NCBI GenBank assembly: GCA_934255435.1
Contig: CAKQNZ010000082.1
Span: 1-8,512, forward strand
DNA from: an uncultured Clostridia bacterium
GTDB taxonomy: Bacteria; Bacillota; Clostridia; Peptostreptococcales; Anaerovoracaceae
Reading direction: 5' to 3'
Length of the DNA stretch: 8,512 nt
A model generated the notes under the pieces. It did not search any database. It was not told the DNA's origin and worked only from the letters and a program-made list of their open reading frames with translations. Positions 1-6,973 of the stretch are shown in pieces (the stretch's first letter is position 1; each line of letters opens with the position of its first letter). The translations under genes were made by a program, and so were the position numbers.

Positions 1-1
1 T

Positions 2-52
2 GAGAAAGAAGAAGCTGAAGAGGAATCTGAGCAGACAAAGATGAAAATATAG
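2..52 (+). CDS. C-terminal end of an unknown protein (partial)
   Basis: The frame is open from the left edge and ends at a TAG at 50-52, giving the residues EKEEAEEESEQTKMKI. Only this strongly acidic, hydrophilic tail is visible, so no family can be assigned. A Glu-rich tail of this kind is common on cytosolic proteins and carries no diagnostic motif. The stop lies 45 bases before trpS on the same strand with no terminator hairpin between them, so the two may be co-transcribed. The frame could be chance because only 16 codons are seen. Confidence 0.45.
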   Translation, partial: EKEEAEEESEQTKMKI

Positions 53-97
53 CAGTGACCTGATCTTTAGACCGGGTATACCATTTAAGGAGAAGAT

Positions 98-1078
98 ATG
101 AAACGTGTTTTTTCAGGCGTACAGCCGACAGGAAATATACATCTGGGAAATTATCTCGGAGCACTGAAGCAGTTCGTTGAGCTTCAGGAAGACAATGAAT
201 GCATATACTGTATAGTGGATCTCCACTCCATAACTGTGCCTCAGGACCCTAAGGAGCTGAGAAAACACATACTGGATGTGGCTGCACTTTACCTTTCCAT
301 AGGCGTGGATCCTAAGAAATCTACTGTTTTCGTACAGTCTGATGTCAGCGGTCACGCTGAGCTGTCATGGATACTGACGTGTAATTCATACACAGGAGAG
401 CTTTCCAGGATGACTCAGTTCAAGGACAAGAGCAAAGGCAAAGAGTCGGCTCCGGCGGGCCTGTTCACATACCCGATCCTTATGGCTGCAGATATACTGC
501 TTTATGACACGGATATCGTGCCTGTGGGCAACGACCAGAAGCAGCACATCGAGCTTTGCAGGGACATAGCTATAAGAGTGAACAACAAGTACGGTGATAC
601 TTTCGTCGTTCCTGACGGCAGATTCCTGAAGGCAGGAGCACGTATCATGGCTCTGGACGATCCTTCATCGAAAATGAGCAAGAGTGCTGAGAACATACAC
701 AGCAGGATCTCGCTGCTGGATGAAGACAGCAAGATAAAGAAGTCCATCATGAGAGCTACGACAGACTCAGACGGAGAAATCAGATTCGACCCTGAGAACA
801 AGCCGGGAGTCAGCAATCTGCTGAACATATACAGCGCTCTGTCAGGACGCAGCATCGACGATATCGCTGCTGATTTCGCAGGACACGGATACGGCGACCT
901 CAAGAAAGAGCTGGTGGAGATCACGAAGGAAGCACTGAAGCCTATAAAGCAGAACTTCAGCGAAATCAGAGAAAGTGACGAGCTTAAAGCCATACTCCGT
1001 GACGGAGCTGAAAAAGCCAATACCATAGCCGAAAAGACTCTGAAGAGGGTAAAAGACAATTTCGGACTGGGATTCTAA
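98..1078 (+). CDS. trpS: Tryptophan--tRNA ligase (TrpRS)
   Basis: This is a cytosolic class Ic aminoacyl-tRNA synthetase that joins tryptophan to tRNA-Trp with ATP. The 326-residue length matches the compact bacterial enzyme of about 328 residues. The class I HIGH signature appears as TGNIHLGN (His15 to Asn18) and the second ATP motif as KMSKS at residues 192-196. The segment MAADILLYD, with Asp132 at the position that recognises the indole nitrogen in the Geobacillus enzyme, and the following VGNDQKQHIEL are typical of the family. The ATG at 98 has an AAGGAG site at 88-93, and the protein begins with the usual MKRVFSGVQPTG. The 45-base gap upstream is too short for a T-box leader, so any T-box control would have to lie further upstream. 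A hairpin terminator follows at 1098-1139. Confidence 0.97.
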   Translation: MKRVFSGVQPTGNIHLGNYLGALKQFVELQEDNECIYCIVDLHSITVPQDPKELRKHILDVAALYLSIGVDPKKSTVFVQSDVSGHAELSWILTCNSYTGELSRMTQFKDKSKGKESAPAGLFTYPILMAADILLYDTDIVPVGNDQKQHIELCRDIAIRVNNKYGDTFVVPDGRFLKAGARIMALDDPSSKMSKSAENIHSRISLLDEDSKIKKSIMRATTDSDGEIRFDPENKPGVSNLLNIYSALSGRSIDDIAADFAGHGYGDLKKELVEITKEALKPIKQNFSEIRESDELKAILRDGAEKANTIAEKTLKRVKDNFGLGF

Positions 1079-1097
1079 AAAAAACGAAATCATCACG

Positions 1098-1139
1098 AAA
1101 GCCTTTCTTTCCGCATAACATCGGGAGGAAGGGCTTTTT
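1098..1139 (+). terminator. Rho-independent terminator of trpS
   Basis: A 15-base-pair stem forms between 1098-1112 and 1123-1137, with three G-U wobbles and a 10-base loop. A short T run ends it at 1135-1139. It starts 20 bases after the trpS stop and faces the plus strand, so it closes the trpS transcript. Confidence 0.8.
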
Positions 1140-1160
1140 AGATCCAGTGATGATAATATA

Positions 1161-1197
1161 ATACCGGCATCTCTGATCATATCAGAGATGCCGGTAT
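1161..1197 (-). terminator. Terminator of the DUF11-like gene
   Basis: A perfect 17-base-pair inverted repeat (1161-1177 with 1181-1197) encloses a 3-base loop. Read on the minus strand it lies 24 bases past the stop of the gene at 1221 and is followed by an imperfect T-rich run (TATTATATTA). Together with the trpS terminator it insulates two convergent genes. Confidence 0.75.
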
Positions 1198-1220
1198 ATA
1201 CAGATAGTTTACAGTTATTC

Positions 1221-2078
1221 TTAAAGTGTGCCTTTGACGGTCAGTATGCTGATTCCTGGCGTTGTCACCCATGTGCCTGTTTCGGTGTTCTGTTCGTATG
1301 TGGCTTCAGGAACTGTGATCTGTGATGGTATCGTTTTGAAAACGCCTGTTTCTGTGTCATAGGTGTAATCGGTCCCATTTTCAAGTATCCTGCCGTCAAG
1401 TGAAACTGTTATATCTGACAGTACAGGGTCGAATGTGTCTGTTATAGTGACATTGTCTGAAGCAACGGTTGCGGCACTGCCATGGTTCTGGATCGTGAAA
1501 GTATAGGTCACTTCGCCGTTTCCTGATACTACAGCCGGCTCTATGGTCTTGTTTATGCTGAGGTCAGGTTCTGAAACGACTGTCACGGTCTCTGTTGCTG
1601 TAACAGGATTCGGTATTCCTTCTCCTGATATCACTGCATTGTTTATTATAGTCGATGCAGCCGGCAGCGGAGCATACGTTGTGGCCCTGGCTTCGTATAT
1701 TATAGCCATGTTGCTGTTGGCTGGCAGTGACAGACCTGAGAATACGAGAGGCTGAAGCGTAGCTATAGCAGGCGGGGCAGTCTGCAGAACGCCGTTGATA
1801 TAGATACGGACAGAGTCTTCTACGTATTCGAGAGGATAAAGTTTCGTATCATTGAAATCGTAGGCACCGAGATCGTCGCTGACAGTTATACCTGTAAAAG
1901 CGGCAGTGCCTGAGTTGATGATACTTATCACATAGGTCACGTCATCATTCCTGCTGTAATCAGGTTTCACTGCTGTTTTGGAAGCTGAGAGTACTTCACG
2001 TATCTCGCCGACAGCGATATTTGATTTCAGTACTGTATTTTTATATGATAACTGCGCCTGATTTGTGTATTGCGCCAT
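1221..2078 (-). CDS. DUF11-like repeat protein without a signal peptide
   Basis: The protein has 285 residues and no assigned enzymatic role. The short N-terminal segment (NQAQLSYKNTVLKSNIAVGEI) is followed by two beta-rich domains, at about residues 30-167 and 170-285. Each opens with a lysine in a similar context (SASKTAV, Lys34; LSINKTI, Lys177) and continues with a DUF11-type core such as VTYVISIINSG and VTYTFTIQNHGS. DUF11/CNA-B-type domains are usually extracellular stalk modules that may carry Lys-Asn isopeptide bonds; whether that holds here is inference. Unusually, there is no signal peptide, no membrane segment and no LPXTG anchor. The ATG at 2078 is supported by AGGAG at 2086-2090 with 7-base spacing. 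Its own terminator follows. I saw no convincing promoter in the 2091-2180 gap. The family call is good; the location and function are open. Confidence 0.8.
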   Translation of the reverse strand: MAQYTNQAQLSYKNTVLKSNIAVGEIREVLSASKTAVKPDYSRNDDVTYVISIINSGTAAFTGITVSDDLGAYDFNDTKLYPLEYVEDSVRIYINGVLQTAPPAIATLQPLVFSGLSLPANSNMAIIYEARATTYAPLPAASTIINNAVISGEGIPNPVTATETVTVVSEPDLSINKTIEPAVVSGNGEVTYTFTIQNHGSAATVASDNVTITDTFDPVLSDITVSLDGRILENGTDYTYDTETGVFKTIPSQITVPEATYEQNTETGTWVTTPGISILTVKGTL

Positions 2079-2177
2079 GATGATTCTCCTTTTTCCATCA
2101 GAGATATTTTATCCGGTGTCAGCCCTGATGCAGCTGCTCCGGTCAGTATCATGATATGCGCTTTATGAAAATATCGT

Positions 2178-2213
2178 GAAAAGAAAAAAGACTGCAGTTT
2201 TACCTGCAGCCTT
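2178..2213 (-). terminator. Terminator of the lipoprotein gene
   Basis: On the minus strand a 10-base-pair stem (2204-2213 with 2188-2197, one G-U pair) closes a 6-base loop. It is followed by an almost unbroken T run corresponding to the A-rich bases 2178-2189. It begins 24 bases after the stop of the lipoprotein gene and ahead of the DUF11-like gene, so the two minus-strand genes are probably separate units. Confidence 0.85.
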
Positions 2214-2236
2214 GTATTTTGCATTGTACCGGTATC

Positions 2237-2632
2237 TTAGTTGAAGTCCTTTGCGTATATCTCTGAGCCGTCTCCGTTGAGGAATTTCATCGACATAGTG
2301 ATGTCGTCTATACCTGAATCGTCTTTTAACTCTTTGATAGATGAATCAAGTGATTTTTCCATGTCAGGAAGCTGTTTTTCCATTTCTTTCTTGATAGCTT
2401 TGACCTGATCCTTTGTATAAGTCTGATCCATCTTGTAAGTGAACGTTATTGTGTTGTCCTTGATGTCCACCTGAACATCTGATGACTTTTCGATATCAGC
2501 GATCTCTTTCTGAGCTTCTTCACTGCTGTTTACATACTCTTCGATAGTCGACGGTCCGCCGCAGCCTGCAAAGGCAAGCATGAGAGCCAGTATAAGAGCT
2601 GATACTATGATTTTTACTGATACTTTTTTCAT
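2237..2632 (-). CDS. Small secreted lipoprotein, DUF4854-like
   Basis: The 131-residue product begins with a basic MKKVSVK and a hydrophobic stretch to about residue 23. It ends in AFAGC, so Cys24 is the likely lipidated residue, although Phe at the -3 position is not the favoured lipobox residue. The mature part is hydrophilic. It starts with TIEEYVNSSEEAQKEI, has a beta-like VQVDIKDNTITFTYKMDQTY, a lysine-rich helix, and ends FLNGDGSEIYAKDFN. This order and wording match, from memory, the DUF4854 family of Clostridia lipoproteins, whose function is unknown. The ATG at 2632 follows an AAGGAGAA site, and a promoter is visible at 2679-2707. A terminator follows. It is presumably attached to the outer face of the membrane; no partner is evident. 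Confidence 0.85.
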   Translation of the reverse strand: MKKVSVKIIVSALILALMLAFAGCGGPSTIEEYVNSSEEAQKEIADIEKSSDVQVDIKDNTITFTYKMDQTYTKDQVKAIKKEMEKQLPDMEKSLDSSIKELKDDSGIDDITMSMKFLNGDGSEIYAKDFN

Positions 2633-2678
2633 TATCCTGTTCTCCTTCTCTGTTCATAAAGAAACAATTTATGATTTG

Positions 2679-2707
2679 AGTATATCACAACAAGGTGCAT
2701 CAGGCAA
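2679..2707 (-). promoter_or_regulatory. Sigma-A-type promoter of the lipoprotein gene
   Basis: On the minus strand a TTGCCT -35 box (2702-2707) is separated by 17 bases from a TATACT -10 box (2679-2684). This would give a leader of roughly 40 bases before the ATG at 2632. Spacing and hexamers fit the vegetative consensus well. Confidence 0.7.
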
Positions 2708-2789
2708 TGAAAGAAACGTCACAGTCTGCGTCTGAAGGCTGCCTGTGGATAAAATGATGTGTTTTTTGCATCACAGACCTTCGGCTGTC

Positions 2790-2818
2790 TTGTATTGAAC
2801 GGCCGGTTTTGGTATAAT
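2790..2818 (+). promoter_or_regulatory. Sigma-A-type promoter of the purB operon
   Basis: TTGTAT (2790-2795) and a perfect TATAAT (2813-2818) are separated by 17 bases. Transcription would start near 2825, leaving a leader of about 65 bases before purB. I saw no purine riboswitch and no clear PurR box in the leader or around the promoter, so the mode of purine control is not visible. Confidence 0.8.
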
Positions 2819-2890
2819 CAATGTGTATGTTCAGAAATGGGACGAAATATGTGAAATCAATAACTTTCAATATACACAAAGGAGAAAACA

Positions 2891-4327
2891 ATGTCAGATA
2901 TGCAGAATTATACGAGTTCACTTTCCGAGAGGTATCCGAGCAAAGAGATGAAGTATCTCTTTTCCCCGGAAATGAAATTCAGGACATGGCGCAAGCTGTG
3001 GATAGCTCTGGCGGAAACTGAGCAGGAGCTTGGACTCCCTATCACAGACGAACAGATCGCAGAGCTGAAAGCTGCTGCCGATGACATAAACTATGCCGAG
3101 GCTAAGGAACGTGAGAAGATCGTAAGACACGATGTAATGTCCCATGTATATGCTTACGGACTGCAGTGTCCTAAGGCAAAGGGCATAATACACCTGGGCG
3201 CCACATCATGCTATGTAGGCGACAACACAGATCTGATCATAATGACAGAAGGTCTGAAACTCATAAGAAAAAAACTCATAAACGTGATCGCCAATCTTGC
3301 TGATTTTGCAGAAAAATACAAGGCTCTGCCGACGCTGGGATTCACACATTTCCAGCCTGCACAGCCTACTACTGTAGGCAAGAGAGCTACGCTGTGGCTC
3401 CACGACCTGCTGCTGGATCTGGAAGACCTGGACTACGTGCTGGACTCCATGAAGCTGCTGGGATCCAAGGGTACTACAGGGACTCAGGCAAGCTTCCTTG
3501 AACTCTTCGACGGAGACCTTGAAAAAGTAAAACAGCTTGACGGCAAGATCGCAGAAAAGATGGGATTCAAAGGATGTTACCCTGTATCGGGACAGACTTA
3601 TTCCAGAAAGATAGATACGAGAGTGCTCAACGTGCTGGCAGGGATAGCTCAGAGCGCTCACAAATTCAGCAACGACATCAGACTGCTGCAGCATCTCAAG
3701 GAGATCGAAGAGCCTTTTGAAAAGAATCAGATCGGCTCTTCGGCAATGGCGTACAAGCGCAATCCTATGCGTTCAGAGCGTATTGCAGCTCTTTCAAACT
3801 TCGTTATCTCAGGAGTGATGAATCCTGCGATAACAGCATCCACACAGTGGTTCGAAAGAACGCTGGATGATTCAGCCAACAAGAGACTCAGCGTATCAGA
3901 GAGTTTCCTGGCTGCGGACGGCGTACTGGAGATCTATATGAACATCACTTCAGGGCTGGTGGTATATCCTAAAGTCATAAATGCCAGACTCATGAGTGAG
4001 CTGCCTTTCATGGCTACAGAGAATATCATGATGGACGCTGTAAAGGCAGGTGGAGACAGACAGGTGCTCCACGAAAAGATCAGAGAACATTCCATGGCGG
4101 CAGGAAAGCGTGTCAAGGAAGAGGGTGCTGAGAACGATCTGCTTGACAGGATCGCTGCAGACCCCGCCTTCAACATGACGAAGGATCAGCTGCTGGCACT
4201 GATGAAGCCTGAGAATTTTACAGGATGTGCAGAAAGCCAGACAGAAAGGTTCCTGGCAGAATGTGTCAGACCTGTTATTGATGCAAACAAAGATGTGCTG
4301 GGTATGCACGGTGAAGTGAACGTGTAG
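2891..4327 (+). CDS. purB: Adenylosuccinate lyase, long eukaryote-like form
   Basis: This cytosolic enzyme of the fumarase/aspartase superfamily releases fumarate from SAICAR in the main purine pathway and from adenylosuccinate to give AMP. The 478 residues are close to the human enzyme (about 484) and longer than the usual Bacillus type (about 431). Visible motifs are RHDVMSH (His80), HLGATSCYVGDNTDL (101-115), TLGFTHFQPAQPT with the catalytic-type His153, GTTGTQASF, and the signature loop GSSAMAYKRNPMRSE (282-296) with the likely catalytic Ser283. The loop has Ala where the human enzyme has Pro. The C-terminal part (HEKIREHS, EGAENDLLDRI) also follows the human pattern. The ATG at 2891 has GGAG at 2881-2884 with 6-base spacing. 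It is the first gene of the operon, 87 bases before purA. Confidence 0.97.
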   Translation: MSDMQNYTSSLSERYPSKEMKYLFSPEMKFRTWRKLWIALAETEQELGLPITDEQIAELKAAADDINYAEAKEREKIVRHDVMSHVYAYGLQCPKAKGIIHLGATSCYVGDNTDLIIMTEGLKLIRKKLINVIANLADFAEKYKALPTLGFTHFQPAQPTTVGKRATLWLHDLLLDLEDLDYVLDSMKLLGSKGTTGTQASFLELFDGDLEKVKQLDGKIAEKMGFKGCYPVSGQTYSRKIDTRVLNVLAGIAQSAHKFSNDIRLLQHLKEIEEPFEKNQIGSSAMAYKRNPMRSERIAALSNFVISGVMNPAITASTQWFERTLDDSANKRLSVSESFLAADGVLEIYMNITSGLVVYPKVINARLMSELPFMATENIMMDAVKAGGDRQVLHEKIREHSMAAGKRVKEEGAENDLLDRIAADPAFNMTKDQLLALMKPENFTGCAESQTERFLAECVRPVIDANKDVLGMHGEVNV

Positions 4328-4333
4328 GACGGA

Positions 4334-4370
4334 CCCTGACTTTGCATGGCAGACAGCTGCCTCAGGGCAG
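4334..4370 (+). other. Branched or switching stem-loop between purB and purA
   Basis: Seven bases past the purB stop, CCCTGA (4334-4339) can pair with TCAGGG (4362-4367) around an inner GGCAG/CTGCC stem (4348-4352 with 4357-4361, loop ACAG). A second GGCAG copy at 4366-4370 could instead take the CTGCC strand. No T run follows, so it is not a standard terminator. A role in mRNA processing or 3'-end stability is only inference. Confidence 0.4.
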
Positions 4371-4414
4371 ATCATATACAAAATAAGATCCATTTTCAGA
4401 AAGGAAAATAAGAA

Positions 4415-5707
4415 ATGATCAAAGCAATAGTAGGCGCCAACTGGGGCGACGAAGGAAAAGGTAAAATAACGGACATGCTTTCGCAGGAGGCTGATATCAT
4501 CATCAGGTTCCAGGGAGGCAGCAATGCGGGACACACCATCAAGAACAACTACGGCAAGTTCGCACTGCATATGCTGCCATCAGGAGTGTTCTACGACCAT
4601 ACTACCAGCATACTGGGCAACGGCGTGGCACTGAATATCCCGTATATGTTCAACGAAATAAAATCTCTGACAGACCAGGGCGTACCTGAACCGAAGATCC
4701 TGGTGTCAGACAGGGCGCAGATACTGATGCCTTATCATATACTTTTCGACGAATACGAAGAAGCACGTCTGGCTGGAAAGGCTTTCGGCTCCACCAAGTC
4801 AGGCATCGCACCGTTTTATTCTGACAAATATGCAAAGATCGGATTCCAGGTCCAGGAACTTTTCATGGATGAGTCAGACCTCAGGGAAAAGGTCGAAAGG
4901 GTCTGTGCACAGAAAAATGTCATACTGAAGCACCTTTACAACAAGCCTGAGCTGGATCCGGATGATGTGATGAAGACGCTGGCAGAGTACAGGGAAATGG
5001 TGGCGCCGTATGTGTGTGATGTTTCAGAGTATCTCCACGAAGCACTGGAAGCGGGAAAGAACATCCTGCTGGAAGGTCAGCTGGGTGCACTGAAAGACCC
5101 TGATCACGGCATCTATCCTATGGTAACATCATCATCCACACTGGCAGGATACGGAGCTATCGGAGCAGGCGTTCCGCCATACGCCATCAAGGAAATAATC
5201 ACTGTTGTAAAGGCTTACTCAAGCGCAGTAGGCGGCGGAGCATTCGTCAGCGAGATACTGGACGAAGAGAAGGCTGAAGAACTTAGAAAGCGTGGCGGCG
5301 ACGGCGGCGAGTACGGAGCTACTACAGGCAGACCGAGAAGAGTAGGCTGGTTCGATGCAGTAGCTACGAAGTACGGCTGCATGGTGCAGGGCACTACAGA
5401 AGTTGCATTCACAGTGCTGGATCCACTGGGATATCTTGACGAGATCCCGGTATGCGTAGGCTACGAGATCGACGGCAAAGTGACAGACAGGTTCCCTTGT
5501 ACATCGAAGCTGGAAAAGGCAAAACCGGTGATAAAGAAGCTCCCTGGATGGAAATGCGATATCACAGGTATCAGAGAGTTCGACAAGCTTCCTGCTGAAG
5601 CGCAGAATTATGTAAATGAGATAGAAAAGCTTATAGGCTTCCCGATCACTTACGTTTCCAACGGACCGGGAAGAGAAGATATCATAAAGAGAACACCGCA
5701 GCTGTAA
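4415..5707 (+). CDS. purA: Adenylosuccinate synthetase, divergent variant
   Basis: This cytosolic GTP-dependent enzyme joins aspartate to IMP to form adenylosuccinate, the first step of the AMP branch; PurB next door does the second. It has 430 residues, the normal length. The P-loop-like GDEGKGK (11-17) holds the catalytic Asp12, SNAGHT holds His40, and GSTKSGIAPFYSDK, DPDHGIYPMVTSS and YGATTGRPRRVGWFD (300-314) are the other family blocks. Several blocks depart from the usual bacterial sequence: EGQLGALKD (220-228) where EGAQGTLLD is common, KAYSSAVGGGAFVSE where KAYTTRVGEGPFPTE is common, and TVLD (333-336) where the guanine-contacting TKLD is usual. These look like a subclass, not damage, since the frame and all other blocks are intact. 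The ATG at 4415 has AAAGGA upstream at 4400-4405. Confidence 0.96.
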   Translation: MIKAIVGANWGDEGKGKITDMLSQEADIIIRFQGGSNAGHTIKNNYGKFALHMLPSGVFYDHTTSILGNGVALNIPYMFNEIKSLTDQGVPEPKILVSDRAQILMPYHILFDEYEEARLAGKAFGSTKSGIAPFYSDKYAKIGFQVQELFMDESDLREKVERVCAQKNVILKHLYNKPELDPDDVMKTLAEYREMVAPYVCDVSEYLHEALEAGKNILLEGQLGALKDPDHGIYPMVTSSSTLAGYGAIGAGVPPYAIKEIITVVKAYSSAVGGGAFVSEILDEEKAEELRKRGGDGGEYGATTGRPRRVGWFDAVATKYGCMVQGTTEVAFTVLDPLGYLDEIPVCVGYEIDGKVTDRFPCTSKLEKAKPVIKKLPGWKCDITGIREFDKLPAEAQNYVNEIEKLIGFPITYVSNGPGREDIIKRTPQL

Positions 5708-5784
5708 TAAAATTTTTTCTTCAGGAAAGGATGGTATCCGGCAACAGCAGAGCTGCGCAACTGCGGACCGGAGAGTGTATAAAA

Positions 5785-6924
5785 ATGTATAAAGAAGCTA
5801 TCAGAGCAGCATGGGCAGAGATAAACGTCTCGAATCTCGATTTCAACATCAAGAAGATCAGAGAGAAAGTCGGCCCGGACAAGAAGATCACAGGTGTTAT
5901 CAAGGCAGACGGTTACGGACACGGTGCTGTCAAAGTCGCAAATGTTCTGACTGCCAACGGTATAAACTCATTTGCAGTGGCAACGCTGTCAGAAGCGGTA
6001 CGCCTCAGAGAAGCAGGATTCACCACTGAGGAGATAGTTATCCTCGGCCTGACGCCAGATCCTTATGTGAACACTATAGTCGAATACGACCTGACACCTG
6101 TTGTATGTGCATATTCCAATGCAGAAGCCATTTCAAAGTGCGCACAGAAGGCAGGCAAAGTCATAAGAGGTCTTATCGCTGTAGATACAGGCATGGGAAG
6201 GATCGGCTACAACCCTGACGATATGACATCCATCGAAGATGTAAAGATGATACAGACGCTTCCGAACTTCAAAATAGAAGGTCTGTTCTCGCATTTTGCA
6301 ACAGCAGATTCCAAAGACAAGACATACTCCGCAGTGCAGGAGCAGAGATACGCTGTGTTCTACAGACATCTCATCAATGAAGGCATCGATGTGCCGATGA
6401 GGACTCTGGCAAACAGTGCAGCTATCATGGAGATACCTTCAGCGTACTACGACATGGTGCGTCCGGGCATCATACTCTATGGATGTTATCCGTCAGAAGA
6501 AGTAAAGAAAGACCGTCTGGAGATAAAGCCGGTGATGTCTGTAAAGGCTAATATCGTGCATCTCAAGAAAGTACCTGCTGGCACATCCATAAGCTACGGA
6601 CGCAAGTTCACGGCTACACGTGACAGTCTTATAGCGACTATACCTCTCGGATATGCCGACGGTTTTCCGAGACCTTACTCAATGAAGGGCAAGGTCATCG
6701 TGAACGGCGTGTTTGCACCTATCGCAGGAAACATCTGCATGGACCAGTGCATGGTCGACGTTACAAACGTGCCTTACGTTCGCCTTGGAGATGAAGTTAC
6801 GATAATGGGCAAAGACGGTATATACGAGATCACAGCCGACGATATCGCCAACGCAACAGGTACCATCAACTATGAGATCGTGTGCGCATTCGGACAGAGA
6901 CTGCCGAAGGTGTATGTTTATTAG
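5785..6924 (+). CDS. alr: Alanine racemase
   Basis: This PLP-dependent fold type III enzyme interconverts L- and D-alanine in the cytosol, supplying D-alanine for peptidoglycan. From the chosen ATG it has 379 residues, the usual length. Lys40 in VIKADGYGHG is the PLP lysine and Tyr44 follows it. MGRIG (Arg139), VRPGIILYG (Arg226), SISYGR with the catalytic-type Tyr271, GYADGFPR, and NICMDQC (Met319, Asp320) are all present. The residue before VDTGMGRIG is Ala132, where the Geobacillus enzyme has its carbamylated lysine. The frame is open to an ATG at 5731, but the family normally begins about ten residues before AAWAEINV, and GGAG at 5770-5773 lies 11 bases before the ATG at 5785. The alternative start would add 18 residues and has AGGA only 4 bases away. 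It lies 77 bases after purA, with no terminator between. Confidence 0.95.
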   Translation: MYKEAIRAAWAEINVSNLDFNIKKIREKVGPDKKITGVIKADGYGHGAVKVANVLTANGINSFAVATLSEAVRLREAGFTTEEIVILGLTPDPYVNTIVEYDLTPVVCAYSNAEAISKCAQKAGKVIRGLIAVDTGMGRIGYNPDDMTSIEDVKMIQTLPNFKIEGLFSHFATADSKDKTYSAVQEQRYAVFYRHLINEGIDVPMRTLANSAAIMEIPSAYYDMVRPGIILYGCYPSEEVKKDRLEIKPVMSVKANIVHLKKVPAGTSISYGRKFTATRDSLIATIPLGYADGFPRPYSMKGKVIVNGVFAPIAGNICMDQCMVDVTNVPYVRLGDEVTIMGKDGIYEITADDIANATGTINYEIVCAFGQRLPKVYVY

Positions 6925-6948
6925 AAAAATTCCTGTAAGAGTTTGAAC

Positions 6949-6953
6949 GGAGG
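6949..6953 (+). promoter_or_regulatory. Strong Shine-Dalgarno of the small membrane protein gene
   Basis: GGAGG lies 20 bases before the only in-frame ATG (6974), which is too far for normal initiation. In the coding frame, the codons at proper distance are TCG (6959) and ACG (6962, 8-base spacing); the frame is closed by TGA at 6956-6958. Start-site choice is therefore uncertain. Confidence 0.6.
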
Positions 6954-6973
6954 TGTGATCGACGAATACTGTT

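Noticed and set aside
53..97. Possible T-box leader or promoter before trpS
   Set aside because: Only 45 bases are available, with no T-box sequence; the promoter-like GTGACC/TATACC pair is too weak to call.
502..1059. Long antisense open frame inside trpS
   Set aside because: It is the mirror of a certain gene, has low-complexity Ser/Leu-rich translation and no ribosome site; a codon-bias shadow.
2819..2890. Possible purine riboswitch in the purB leader
   Set aside because: The leader is about 65 bases and shows no conserved three-way junction core; only a weak 5-base-pair stem is present.
2821..3021. Short plus-strand open frame overlapping the purB start
   Set aside because: It overlaps purB in another frame, starts right at the promoter and has no ribosome site.
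3950..4570. 206-codon antisense open frame across the purB end and purA start
   Set aside because: It overlaps two conserved genes, shows no family motif and has no ribosome site.
5731..5784. Upstream ATG extending alr by 18 residues
   Set aside because: The added residues have no counterpart in the family and the AGGA site is only 4 bases from that ATG; the start at 5785 fits better.
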